Shown here: positions 54,134 to 64,000 of the stretch, piece after piece | Layout: each line of letters starts with the position of its first letter | Position numbering within the stretch: the stretch's first letter is position 1 | DNA from: Pyricularia pennisetigena | Taxonomy: Eukaryota > Ascomycota > Sordariomycetes > Magnaporthales > Pyriculariaceae | DNA length: 64,000 bases | Direction of reading: 5' to 3' | Assembly (NCBI RefSeq): GCF_004337985.1 | Contig: NC_043742.1 | Span: 1,908,176-1,972,175, forward strand | Notes under the pieces: model-generated | Databases searched by the model: none | What the model was told of the DNA's origin: nothing | Seen by the model: only the letters and a program-made list of their open reading frames with translations | Translations under genes and position numbers: made by a program

Positions 54134-54705
54134 ACCAAGCCGGTATCCAGAGGACAAATTCGCGTTGTAATACATACTTGGGGGTGGGCACTGCTCCCAC
54201 CACTAATTGTACAAAACCTCTAGTTCTATCTTGTCTCCCGCCAAAGGCAAGGGGTATGTGTAAACAAGACCTGTTTTCTCCCTGATCTGTTTGTACTATA
54301 ATCATATAGATATCGATTTTTGTTTTATTTCGTCAACGTTGTTTTCTTTTTCTTTTTTTTTTTTTTTTGGTGTCGATGTCTGATCCATTCACAGCGCTAG
54401 TGGTGTCCTCGTACTTTGCCGTCAGAGTAAAGAGAGTTGATTCCGGCGGTCGTCACCAGCGTAAATAATCACACATGCTTACAATGCCGTAGTTGAACCG
54501 AAACCCCTATGATAAAACGAAGACAACAGAAAAATGCACTTCTTTTTGTCACCATGATCAACTTTGGAAACAACGCGATTGTTGGTTCTGTTGGATTAAA
54601 GCCCGGCATAAGAAGCAGCTCTCAGATCCATGTCACATTCGCCCCTTATTATCGTCAACATGACAAAGACCCTTTGGCCATGAATGGTGGAGCAGCAGTA
54701 GCNTT
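54134..54705. other. Convergent spacer PET127 / small basic protein
   Basis: About 570 nt with T homopolymers near 54352-54368 and 54711-54720 and one undetermined base at 54703. It likely holds both 3' ends. No gene seen. Confidence 0.45.
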
Positions 54706-55148
54706 TTATTTTTTTTTTTTATGCTTTTCCTTCATCTTGATGGCCCGGTTGGTCTTCCTCTGGATCGACTTCAACATCCTCTTGACCGCCATCCGTTTCC
54801 TCCTCTTCTCCCAAGTCAACAGTGCCTTTTCGTTATCGGCAGGCTCATCGGCCCCAAATTTGGCCTGCAGCTTGGCTTGCTCCCTCCTGCGCAGCTCGAC
54901 CACCCGACGTGCGGCTTGGTTGCCGGCTGGGACTGGGGCTGGTGGTGTTGGTAGTGGTGGCGGTGTTGACATCGCTGTGGCTTTTTTGTCTATGTTTTGC
55001 TGACTTGAGCTGATTTCTGATCGGCTGGGCTGGCAATGTTCTTGTTCTTGGGCAGCAGCTGAGGCAGGTTACGTTTCTGGTTCGTGGTGGTCTTGGTATT
55101 TTTCAGCACGGCAGGACCGACGCCGGCGATCTTTTTGTCGACGGCCAT
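54706..55148 (-). CDS. Small basic Lys-rich protein (tentative splice model)
   Basis: Family not recognised. A minus-strand ORF ending at 54706 encodes a basic, probably helical segment (AARRVVELRRREQAKLQAKFG and KRRKRMAVKRMLKSIQR...) with a Lys-rich tail (MKEKHKKKK), like many small nucleolar or rRNA-binding proteins. ATG 54972 would give 88 aa. Upstream, ATG 55148 opens MAVDKKIAGVGPAVLKNTKT; a 56-nt intron (55072-55017, donor GTAACC, acceptor GATCAG) joins the two parts in frame to give 128 aa. The intron is short and lacks a clear branch site, so either model may hold. The end of the ORF lies in a T-rich tract with an N at 54703, so a frame error there is possible. Confidence 0.45.
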
Positions 55149-57023
55149 TTTTTTGGTTGCCTCTCATGCAGCAGAGAAAGAGCTAGCAAATTATCTTTTT
55201 TCTCCCTTGGCTGCTAGTCTTTTTTCTTTTATTTTCGATTTGCGTGGTCAAGATTGTACTGATGGACAAAAGTGAGGGATGACATTGGACCCAACGCAAA
55301 AGAAGCTCTATGATGCCCTTGGATACCCAATGGCGGGGTCTCGAGGAGCAACTAACTGTCTAAGGTAGGTCTCTAGTCCAGGTTCTAGCTTCTAGGCTCG
55401 GTCTAGGTCTAGGTTTACAAGTAAGGCATGCAAGGCACCAACAAGATCGCTGATGATCAAGGCAGGTGTAGGTGGCTTGACTTGCCTGCCCTACCTAGCT
55501 GGTAGCTATCTTACCTTATGTGACTAGGTTGTCGTTACCTACAAGCAGGTACCAACCTAACTAACTCCAGTTAGTAGTTGGCATCCGTTCCCAGGGTCTC
55601 CCCGTCATCGTCAAGCTCCCCCCGCAATCATCCTACGGAAAATTGATCGATTATCCCTGGGAAACTGTCGGCAATCGAGTTCGCATCTACGGTAAGGTGA
55701 AATCAGCCAGTGTCTCGAGGAGCGGGAACATCTACCAACTCAAGCAACTTTGTTAAACAAAGTTGAACCTGGGAAGAGGCTAGCCACACGAGTCAAAAGA
55801 GTTCATAGGAGATTTGTGAGCAGACCCGAATCNNNNNTTTGAATCACATCGCATGAACTGCAACCAGCACTTTGTTTTTTTTTTCTATCTACAACCTCCA
55901 ACGGCCTCACAAACATCAAAATGAGGTAGCTTTCTTTAGGAGACGATGACTGGATGGGTCAAGCCACAACTGTTCCGCGACGCCATCCTACTTTCAGTCT
56001 TTTCCTGATTGGGTATAAATCAGTCACAAATTCACTAATGGTTTGGCTGTGCGTGCATGGTGTGTGTCTGTCTGTCTGTCTACCTTATAGGACTCGTGGC
56101 TCTGGTCATTGCTACCCCCCCTTACGCCGTACGTTCGACCGAAGTTTTGTTTGATGCAGGAGTTCACCTATTTTGAACTCGTGTCACAGTATTTGCCCCA
56201 TTTACCTACTCAGCTAATGGTATAGTGATAAGCCTGAGACGAATGCTTGTGGGTACGGCGAACTCGGCGAGCCGCACCGTAAGCATGCAAGGCAAGGTAT
56301 GTGTTTCCTACAAAGGATTAGGTTATGGAGTTTGTGTTTGTCCCTTGAGTATCAGATCAAGGATTGCTTGAATGATGCGACGAGACTGTCCTGGAACCCC
56401 TAATTATCAGGCCTAAAGGAAATAAAAATGGCCGCTCACCCAGACCCTCGGGCCAATTCAGTCGCATAACAGAGTTGGGCGCAACGTGCGTTTGAACTAT
56501 TGTGTTATTCCTAGGGAAGGAAACAAAAGGACTTGACGGATTCAAAGAACCAAGTACCTGACTGTGTAAGTCTAGGGTAAAAGTAGTTCATGACCGCACA
56601 TTCGCATCAGCGATTTACTTTGCTAACTTACTGATTGATAAGTCAATTTCACGAGCATCACAAGCAGGCAGTGTTTCGCGGGTGGCTTTGGCCTGAATAC
56701 CTGAGCTTGCTTGATGCATCGGTCTGATCTGTAGTTTCGACAGCACTTGCGTTTATACACTTTTTCTCGCTCGCCCTTTCATGCAGGCGACTGTGCAAAG
56801 TCGATCCCCCAGGCTATTTACGCTTTTTTCTTATTTTTATTTGCTTTTCTGCGCCGATTTTCGATGTTTCCGTTCGACCGTGAGCAGCAAAGTGAGCAAG
56901 CATAGGTAGGTATCTGTCTCTACCTCAACTAGTTAGATGTCTGTACCTTACCTTACCTTGTACGGCTAGCTACATCTCTATCTATCTTGGCTATCTTACC
57001 TGCCCATCCCTCGCAATCGTGTC
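55149..57023. other. Long intergenic promoter region with short tandem motifs
   Basis: About 1.9 kb upstream of the Zn2Cys6 gene. It is rich in interspersed GGTAGG/CCTACC and CTAGG words (for example 55360-55560 and 56900-57000), TGTCTGTCTGTCTGTC (about 56066) and a 5-N tract (55833-55837). No gene supported. Confidence 0.45.
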
Positions 57024-59123
57024 ATGAGTATCATGACTATCATGCCTCAGTCTCAACAACCCAGTGGTGTCCCGAGCCAAAGGCAACAACAGCCTCAGCT
57101 ACAGATCCAACCACAACAGCAGCAGCAGCAGCAGCAGCAACAACAACCGCAACAACCGCGACGACCTCATGGCCCCCGTCTCTATCACAAAAAGAGTAGG
57201 ACAGGATGCTTCAGGTGCAAGGGACGTCGTGTTAAGGTAAGAAGCCTAAGAGGTTATATCAATTCAGAAAAACAAGGAAAGCTTGTTCTATTTTACCTTT
57301 TGTCGCCTGCGTATTGTATTGTTGCCCCCATGGCGCCGACCGATTCTGAGCGAAGCCTACTCAGGAAATACGATACCGACTGGCTCTACAATCATCAAAC
57401 TACCCCCGGCTAACATTGAAACCATGACGACATCAAGTGCGATGAGCAAAGACCTGCATGCGGTGGCTGCAGTAGGCACATGGTAGAGTGTGTATATCCT
57501 CCTCCGGCCCCTGCTGCCACCGAAGAGCCTAGACGGAATGCATCCATGTCCACCAGGCGTGTACAAAGGCCGAGAACTCGACAGCACTCATCTGACGGTC
57601 CAAGTTCTGGCCTGGGCGGCCGTCGCGGGCGGGATACGGGAAGTGGTACGGACAATCCCGCCTCGCTCTCACCCTCGACCTCGAACCAGTCTCCTCAAAG
57701 TGCGGGCCATGACGAGCCACAAGATCGCAAACCGTCAATGAGCCATCATGACCATCCCACGTACGATCAAGGGCCGCCTTCATCGCTTCGTCTGTCATCC
57801 ATAGTACCAAACGTCGACCCCGAGGAAACACTGGACCCTCCCGAGTCCCGCGCCCGGCGGCTGACTGAGTTGCAACTCTTGCATCACTACATATACCAGC
57901 AGGCGAAAACTTTCAAACGGGTTCTACCTTATGACAGGACAGAAAAGGATGGAAAACCCTCGGGGCAAGAGACGTTTCTGTGGAGCTATGAGGCCATTGA
58001 GATGGCATGGGAGTCGGACGGCATATTATACGCCTTGTTGGCACACTCGGCACTGTGCAAGTGGACAAAGGCGGCCGCGAACTGCAGAGAAAGGAGCCAG
58101 AACGACGAAGATTACGAACAGGGCCCCAAGCGCGACCCCGAATGCGTCCGCTGGCTCGAACTGCAGTCGCAGTACCTCTCGATGGCACTCCGTGAGCAAC
58201 GTCGCGCCGTAGACACGCTCAGCAGAAGCACGGCCGACCTGGTGTGCATGTCGGCCCTCACCATCCTCAGCCACTCGTTCGCGCTCGTCCAGACGTCCCC
58301 GACCCGGCCCAGGTGGCAACCGCCGGTCGAGTGGCTGCAGATGGGCCACGGCGCAGGCAAAGTCTTTCAGATCGCAAAGAGCCACATGCAGCTCGACCGC
58401 ATGGCCAGGTTCCTCACCACACCGCCGCACTTTGACATAAAAGTCATGTTCACCGAGCAAAACATGGCTCCTTTGCTGTGGTTGATTGAGCGGCCCTTCG
58501 CGCCGCCCCACGTCGAGCCGTCGCCCTCGGTCATGTCGACGGCATCGTCGTCGCTGGGCTCCATGGAGGCGTTCAAGACTAGCAACAGCAACAGTCCCGT
58601 CCGCAGCTTGATGGAAATCAAGATGGCAGCGTCTGGCCCATCCACGCCGCCCGAGTTTGATCCCGAAGGGCCGGACACCGAGCTTCAAGACGAAGCTATC
58701 AAGGTATATCATCGCGTGTTGATGTACATTGGGGTAAGTCTCATATCTTGACAAAACGCAAGAAAAAAAAAAAAAAAAAAAAAAGCTTTGTTTTTCTAAC
58801 GTCACATGGATAAAAAAAAAACACAGTGGGTAGAGCGTGCCATACATGCACACCACACGGCCGACGAGCCCCTGTTCGCCGTGTGCCGCCGCTTCGGGGC
58901 CTTTGCCGTCTGGACGCCGCCCGCCTTTCAAGAATTCCTCATCCAGCGCCGGCCGCGGGCCCTTGTCATCCTGGCGTACTTTTTCAGCCTCTGGATCCCC
59001 TTTCACGAGATCTGGCTGATTGGCAGCGCGGGCTTCGATCAGCTCAAGGCCATCCGTGAGGAGCTGCCGCCCCGGTGGCGGCAGAAGCTCGACGGCGTGG
59101 CGGAGAAGTATGGCGTTCCCTGA
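57024..59123 (+). CDS. Zn(II)2Cys6 fungal transcription factor
   Basis: Sequence-specific regulator of the fungal binuclear-zinc-cluster class; target genes unknown. Three exons (57024-57236, 57438-58733, 58827-59123; introns 201 and 93 nt) encode 601 aa. An N-terminal poly-Gln tract (about residues 31-42, from CAG/CAA repeats) precedes the cluster: Cys62, 65, 72, 79, 82 and 89 in C-x2-C-x6-C-x6-C-x2-C-x6-C spacing (TGCFRCKGRRVK then CDEQRPACGGCSRHMVEC), rebuilt across the first intron, which is the usual intron site in this family. After a disordered Ser/Pro linker, a helical regulatory domain follows (LTELQLLHHYIYQQ, LYALLAHSALCKW, QYLSMALREQRRAVD, LVCMSALTILSHSFAL), ending in FAVWTPPAFQEFLIQRRPRALVILAYF, similar to the C-termini of sterol-uptake-control-type (UPC2-like) regulators. 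The second intron has poly-A tracts. No obvious target cluster is adjacent. Confidence 0.9.
57115..57150 (+). repeat. CAG/CAA microsatellite (poly-Gln)
   Basis: An in-frame run of CAG followed by CAA codons in the first exon of the zinc-cluster gene, giving 11 consecutive Gln. Such tracts vary in length between strains. Confidence 0.8.
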
Positions 59124-60109
59124 CACGCATTGCCCCTAGGAGCAAAACTTCGATCCAATAACACTTTGGCCTTTTTTTTATATATATAAATATATTTTTT
59201 TAATATGGTTGGTTGAAACGTTGCATTTTGGAGGTGTTTCAAGGACTGAACTAACTGGCTTGTGCGGTTGGGCGTGCGGCGCGTTCTTTTTGTTTTGTGA
59301 ACCAGAACCGATCCGGAATGCAAAGACTTTGCGTGCCCTGGGGGCACCTGTAATGATCCGTTAATACCCACTCGTTTGTTGATTCTTTTTTTTTTTTTTC
59401 TGCTTCTTTTCCAGTGTACAAATGGTTTCTGCGTGTAATGGTCATGAAGCCGATCTTGTGTTTTATCAATTAAGCAGGATGAGCGGTGTAATCGGTAGAC
59501 TGTACATGAAGAATTAAATGGTACTTTGACGCCCATCATATGCTTGTCAACCACCACCCGCGTACCCCGTCTCAGAGCCCATAACATGCCCCTGCTCCTT
59601 TTGCACTCTGATTCGACGACAGGTATCGTGGGATATATTGGTTTTGAAAGATTCGGCCCATCCTTTTTAATAGAATTTTATCAGCGCCCAAATGGGATAC
59701 AACCCTCCTTCGTTGTCCAGCCCATCGTAGACATCTCAATCCCAAGCAAAAACTCCGTCGCTGTGCGGGTTGTCATTCGTATCAAGTCTAGTAAACCGAG
59801 GGAAAATAATGGGCTGAAAAAAGTGCATCAATACGATAAGAGAGGCAAAATAAAGAAAATGGAAAACGACAACAAGAAAATATTGGGTGACCCAAGCTCA
59901 TTCACCCTGACGGCTTCGCCCCTCCCATTTGGCATTGATCCAAATGGTGGGCATGCTCGCTTCCATCTTAGGACATGTGGGTAACAAGACGGTAGAGTAT
60001 TAGAGGAGAAATGCTGGTAATGAGGGGATTTGATGAGAAAGAAAAAAGATATTCAACCCCTCCCGTATACCAGAGAATTCGGAGCCTGGTATCAAAACCC
60101 ACCAAGCAA
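59124..60109. other. Convergent spacer (transcription factor / rhomboid)
   Basis: About 1 kb between convergent genes. A 152-codon plus frame (59526-59984) is open but featureless and antisense to the likely rhomboid 3' region; not called. T runs occur near 59168 and 59386. Confidence 0.4.
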
Positions 60110-61997
60110 CTATGCACTAGTTGCAGCCGTTGATGTTGCACCGCTTGTTGAAGTGGTCTCAAACTTCAAATCTTCCATTTCGCACCAGTTGTTGATGTTC
60201 TGTACAAGCCAATTCATGTTAGCAGGAGCTTCTCGCCATTGCGAACCATTCCCACCTGCGGAGGGATCTCCACCAGTAGTAGTAAGGAATAAAAAAAAAA
60301 AAAAATAAAAAAAAAAAAAAAACTTACGATGCAACTCAAATACTTGCACCAGCTGCACTTTTGGTGCACGACATAAAAGTTGTTGAGGAGCAGGATGAAA
60401 CCAATGGTGACGATGACTAGCGCGCCGGCACGGATCAGCCACCACGCCCACCATAGCGGCTTACGACCCTTGAAGAAGCCGATCGGGTTCTTATAAAACG
60501 GAGGGGCGGTCTGGCTGTCCTGGCCCGAGGTGACGCTCGCATAGGGGGGCGAGTCGACGCCGATGCGGCGGCGCAGCGAGTTCGGAGAGTGGAGCAGACA
60601 CACGCCCAGTCCGAGGCCCATGAGGAAGCCGCCAATGTGGGAAAAGTTGTCCAAGCCCGGGAGCAGGCCCAGGACGAACGAGATGGCAATGTCGAGAAAG
60701 ATGAAGAGCAGATCCTTGACAGGGTTCTTGCGGTCTTTCCACGAGTAGAGAAGATCGATAAGGGTCAGCGCGATGACGCCAAAGAGCGAGCCCGACGCGC
60801 CGGTCGAGGGCGTACCCGCGCCTGCATAGTTGCCTCCCAACACAAAGCCAAAGATTCCAGCGCTCATGTAGACGAGGAAGAAGCGGATGGAGCCGATGGC
60901 CTGCTCCATCTCGCGACCCAGGGTCAATTGCAGCAGCATGTTGAAGCCGATGTGAATCAAGCCTGCGTGCATGAATATGGGCGTGATGAAACGGAACCAC
61001 TGATTCGGCTGGTCATCTTTGTCGGGGCCCGGTTGGCCATTTTTGCCCGTACGCTCACCGTACTTGGGCTCGGGGACACCATCGAAACCGCATAGCTGCG
61101 ACAAGGTGCAAGCCGGAGCCTGCGTGGTCATGTTGGGGCAGGGCCATGAGATAACATTTGGGGAGTCTTGGACGCCATCGACATTGTGCATGCAGGGCAT
61201 GTAGCGCGCGCCCATGTTGATGAGAACGTAGGGTGTCGGGCCAATCATTGGGTTGAACTGAGGCCTGATCATGATCGGGGAGCCCGTTAATTGCGCTGTT
61301 GAGAGGCGGGATGGGAAAATTGGTCAATTCTTGTGCGATTTTGCTTCGTTTTAGAGGGTAGATTTGTGAGATATGACATACCATTCTTGACAATCTCCCC
61401 AACGAAAACGGCACTCTGTATTATGAAAAATGTCCAGCAGACCCATGCGACCTTCTGCTTGCCGCTGGTCAACATGCCCAGCTCGCCGAACCTAATCTTC
61501 TGCTTCATCGACTTGCCGCGGCCGACCCCTCCGGGACCACCCGCAGCCGCACCAGGCATGCCACCCTCGGGGTCGTCAACATGGCTGCCATGTTGCTGTT
61601 TATGTCGATCCAATCGCTCCTGCAGGGGTATGTCGTCGCGCGAGGCCATCGGATCCGAATCCTGCCTTTGGAAAGTGCCACCGCCATAGTATCCCGTGTC
61701 TGGCTGCTGCTGTGACCTGCCATTCTGGCCCGCGGGCATCTGTGTTCTTTGGCCGTTCATTGGATAGGCATTGTCGTCGAAGACGCTATCAAACGGCGAG
61801 TTTCCGTTTACTGGCTGTTGTTGTTGTTGTTGGTTCGGCCTGCCATTTCCCGGACCCAAGTACTGCTGTGACGAGTACGCCGGCGGTTCGGGGTAGCTCA
61901 CGGTCGACGGTGCACCGCCGTAGGCTGAGTATGGTGACGGTGTTTGTGACGGATCTGGTCGCGAACCTTTGTTATTGTAGTAGTTGTTGGGATCCAT
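60110..61997 (-). CDS. Rhomboid-family intramembrane serine protease
   Basis: Polytopic rhomboid protease that cleaves transmembrane substrates within the bilayer, probably in the secretory pathway; no mitochondrial presequence is seen. Three exons (61997-61382, 61295-60328, 60199-60110; introns 86 and 128 nt) encode 557 aa. A disordered Gln/Pro/Tyr-rich cytosolic N-terminus (about 180 aa) precedes TM1 (about 184-203, VAWVCWTFFIIQSAVFVGEI). A large L1 loop (about 206-300) has four Cys (MPCMHN, WPCPN, ACTLSQLC). TM2 carries HAGLIHIGFN (His315, His320, Asn324). The nucleophile is Ser373 in GASGSLFG; the paired His425 is in FSHIGGFLMG. The catalytic core is therefore intact. A seventh hydrophobic helix (about 484-512) precedes a Cys cluster (KCSWCKYLSC and WCE). 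The second intron is filled with A/T homopolymer. Confidence 0.94.
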
Positions 61998-64000
61998 GTT
62001 TGTTGGGTTTTGGTGAAAGTAGAATTTGGCAAGGAGACGCCCCGAAGCGAGCGCCCCAAGATTTGGGTATTAAGGGAGGTAAATTAGCGCTGGGCCGGGA
62101 GGCTGAGTACGATACGATCCGAGTGTCACGGTCGAGCTTGGCTAAGTAAGTGGCTGGCCAGGGTGGTTTCGTTTGAATTCGTGGTCGGGGCGAAGGTGAA
62201 GACGCGATTATTTGTTTTTGATTTGTGTCCGCTATGTCTTCTCTCTTTGTACCGGTTTCTTTGATTTTTCTTCGGCGTAGATCGTTTACCCAAGCGGAAT
62301 GGAGCGAAATGCGAGTCAAGGGGGTCTAGCAGGGAAAAATCAATGTTGGTTGCTGAATTACCATGCAACAACCCAAGGATACCTGCTCTTGTCAAAAAAA
62401 GCACAACACACTCGAGCGGGCGCCAGGCACTGACTGGGGGCGTCAAGTTCCCAACCCAAACTAGACCGGGTGGTGCAGTAATTGTGGGGTGAATTACCCC
62501 AAGAGGTAGGTACTTGACCTTGCTGTAGGTACGGCACACACTCAGACACGCGCAACCGTTGCACTAAAGGCCTAGTCGCAACGACTTGCCTTGTCACAAT
62601 TATTTTAGCAGGTTTTGTTCGTGACTCCGTGTTTTGTAAAGTCGCAAGTTGATTCAATCAACGGGCCAAAAAAATGGCTGAGTGGATAATCAAAGTGATT
62701 GACTTGGGGCGAGTGAGTGATCCGGGTGAGGATAATAAAGATTGACCCTGAAAGCACAAAAGGTGGGATGAGTGGGTTCAAGACTTCATCCGAAAGATGT
62801 CCGTCGATAATCAACACGAGGGGACACGAATATATTAGAAACAATACGAAGAGTGGTAGTTGAATTGTTGACCAAGAGGGTGAGGCGCAGCGATAGTAAT
62901 TGATGTGTACCTACGAGACTTGAATGGGTTCCCTCTCCTGATCGTTTGCATGCTACGGTTTGCCCAGACGGATCGTGGTGTGGGGGGTCAGCTCCATCCG
63001 GCTGCAGGTTTTTGAATAGGCGCAAGAGGCGATGCAGGGCGAGGGGTGGACAAACCCAAAACCAGAACATCCGCCAAAGCCGCTAGGTAGTGGGCATAAG
63101 AGGCCCGTGCACCGCAATGCACCGCCCTCCTTTATAGTGGAGCGGTTCGTCACTGCGGAATGGCGCTGACGTCGCTTTTGGCTGAGGTAGAAAGGGAATT
63201 GATGAGGGATCTTCGGCTTTTTGACTGATCTACCACAGTGCACAACACAACTGTCTTAAGCCACCTGAACGGACCTGAAGGGCAAGGATGGCTGTGCAAC
63301 AAACACCCCGTGACCGTCCACTTGACTCATATAATTTAATAATTCGATTTGGATGTATAATGATAAATTTATTAAGTACAGCAGAAAAAACTTCAGGTTT
63401 CAATATGGCGACGTTGATCGAATTACAAGACCGGTAATGAGCTTCTATAAAAGCATAGCCCCTATGAATAATGTCAAAGTTTCTAGACTAAGGTAAGCGT
63501 GCATACTGGTGGTACATGAGCGGGAAAGTATGCTCAGTAATCCATCTCGAACAAACTTGAAGGAAGACGAGGTCAGAGCCAATGGTAGAAAACACAACAG
63601 TCTGACTCGAGCCCGTTGGAGATTCCCGTGGTGTAATCGATCGATCAAACATAAAGATCAGCTTTAAGAGAGTCTGTACCGCAATCAACTCGAGTAAACT
63701 GGATACTGCCAAGCGTATCCTGCCAACATATTGCCATTATCTGTTTTGTTTAAAAAGACTCCATCCGTACGCGATAAAAAGCACCTCATACTAAAATGGC
63801 CAGTCTCGAAACTCATCAAAATATAGACATCCAATTGCTACTCTAATTCCCTCTAGACTAGATGCAAACAACTCTATCATGTCCTGGACCTAGATGCAAT
63901 AAACCGCATCCCACATCTGTTGTACATTCATCATCGAATTCAAGGAACCACACGTAAATAGATCCTCACATCCCCTACCCAAAATGCCGCCTACTGCCAT
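61998..64000. other. Right-end intergenic region
   Basis: About 2 kb upstream of the rhomboid gene to the window edge. Frames on both strands are under 140 codons and without recognisable features. CT/GA-rich patches and GGTAGGTAC words occur near 62505-62535. A gene starting beyond the window could have its regulatory sequence here. Confidence 0.4.

Noticed and set aside
56213..56290. tRNA-like A-box text (TGGTATAGTGATAAGCC)
   Set aside because: No B-box (GGTTCGA) at the right distance and no cloverleaf could be drawn.
58026..59126. 366-codon minus-strand frame
   Set aside because: Antisense of the zinc-cluster gene, crossing its intron; not independent.
59526..59984. 152-codon plus-strand frame
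   Set aside because: Lies in the convergent 3' spacer, ends in Lys/Asn-rich low complexity; no domain.
1..64000. CRISPR arrays, bacterial operons, prophage or complete transposons
   Set aside because: None seen: no spaced direct repeats, no integrase or transposase ORF, no long terminal repeats; gene structure is eukaryotic throughout.

Overview
The window comes from a filamentous ascomycete (Pezizomycotina). Genes carry one to four short introns (about 56-200 nt) with GTAAGT/GTATGT-like donors and CTAAC/CTGAC branch sites. Intergenic regions are compact and rich in A/T homopolymers. The gene set includes an RGS-LOV photoreceptor-like protein, a Zn2Cys6 regulator, a fungal-type rhomboid and PET127. 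Sordariomycetes (for example Magnaporthales) would fit, but this is inferred from general likeness and not proven. There is one sizeable assembly gap (61 Ns at 16014-16074) and two tiny N tracts (54703; 55833-55837).

Layout. 1-6 kb: a candidate small secreted protein (1529-1801, +), a short-chain dehydrogenase (2984-3865, +) and the NatB catalytic subunit NAA20 (4288-5012, -). 6-11 kb: an unrecognised acidic/Ser-rich fungal protein whose reading frame joins best through a GC-AG intron (6329-7584, +), converging on an RGS-LOV protein that keeps the photoactive cysteine (8249-10850, -). 11-25 kb is gene-poor: CBF5/dyskerin (13662-15347, +), a doubtful secreted protein beside the gap (-), a secreted GH43 glycosidase (19008-20045, +) and a type I membrane protein (22143-23764, +). 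25-46 kb is denser: a DUF2235 hydrolase (+), SAC3 (-), LTV1 (-) and LSG1 (+) diverging, RFC4 (+), a small membrane protein (-), HIS3 (-) and a LOC1-like gene (+) diverging, and an EMB8/Eht1-type hydrolase (-). 46-64 kb: the cohesin loader MAU2/SCC4 (+), PET127 (+), a small basic protein (-), a Zn2Cys6 regulator (+) and a rhomboid (-). The last 2 kb show no convincing gene.

How the genes relate. Fungal neighbours are mostly functionally independent, but four genes act in ribosome or rRNA maturation: CBF5 (rRNA pseudouridylation), LTV1 (40S), LSG1 (60S export/maturation) and a probable LOC1 (60S). LTV1 and LSG1 share one divergent promoter region that carries a telomere-like box. Others are general housekeeping genes: replication clamp loading (RFC4), mRNA export (SAC3), cohesin loading (MAU2), histidine synthesis (HIS3), N-terminal acetylation (NAA20) and mitochondrial RNA processing (PET127). 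The most distinctive gene is the RGS-LOV protein, which could link blue light to G-protein signalling. Exon boundaries were worked out by hand from splice motifs and codon phase; all multi-exon models given close in frame.
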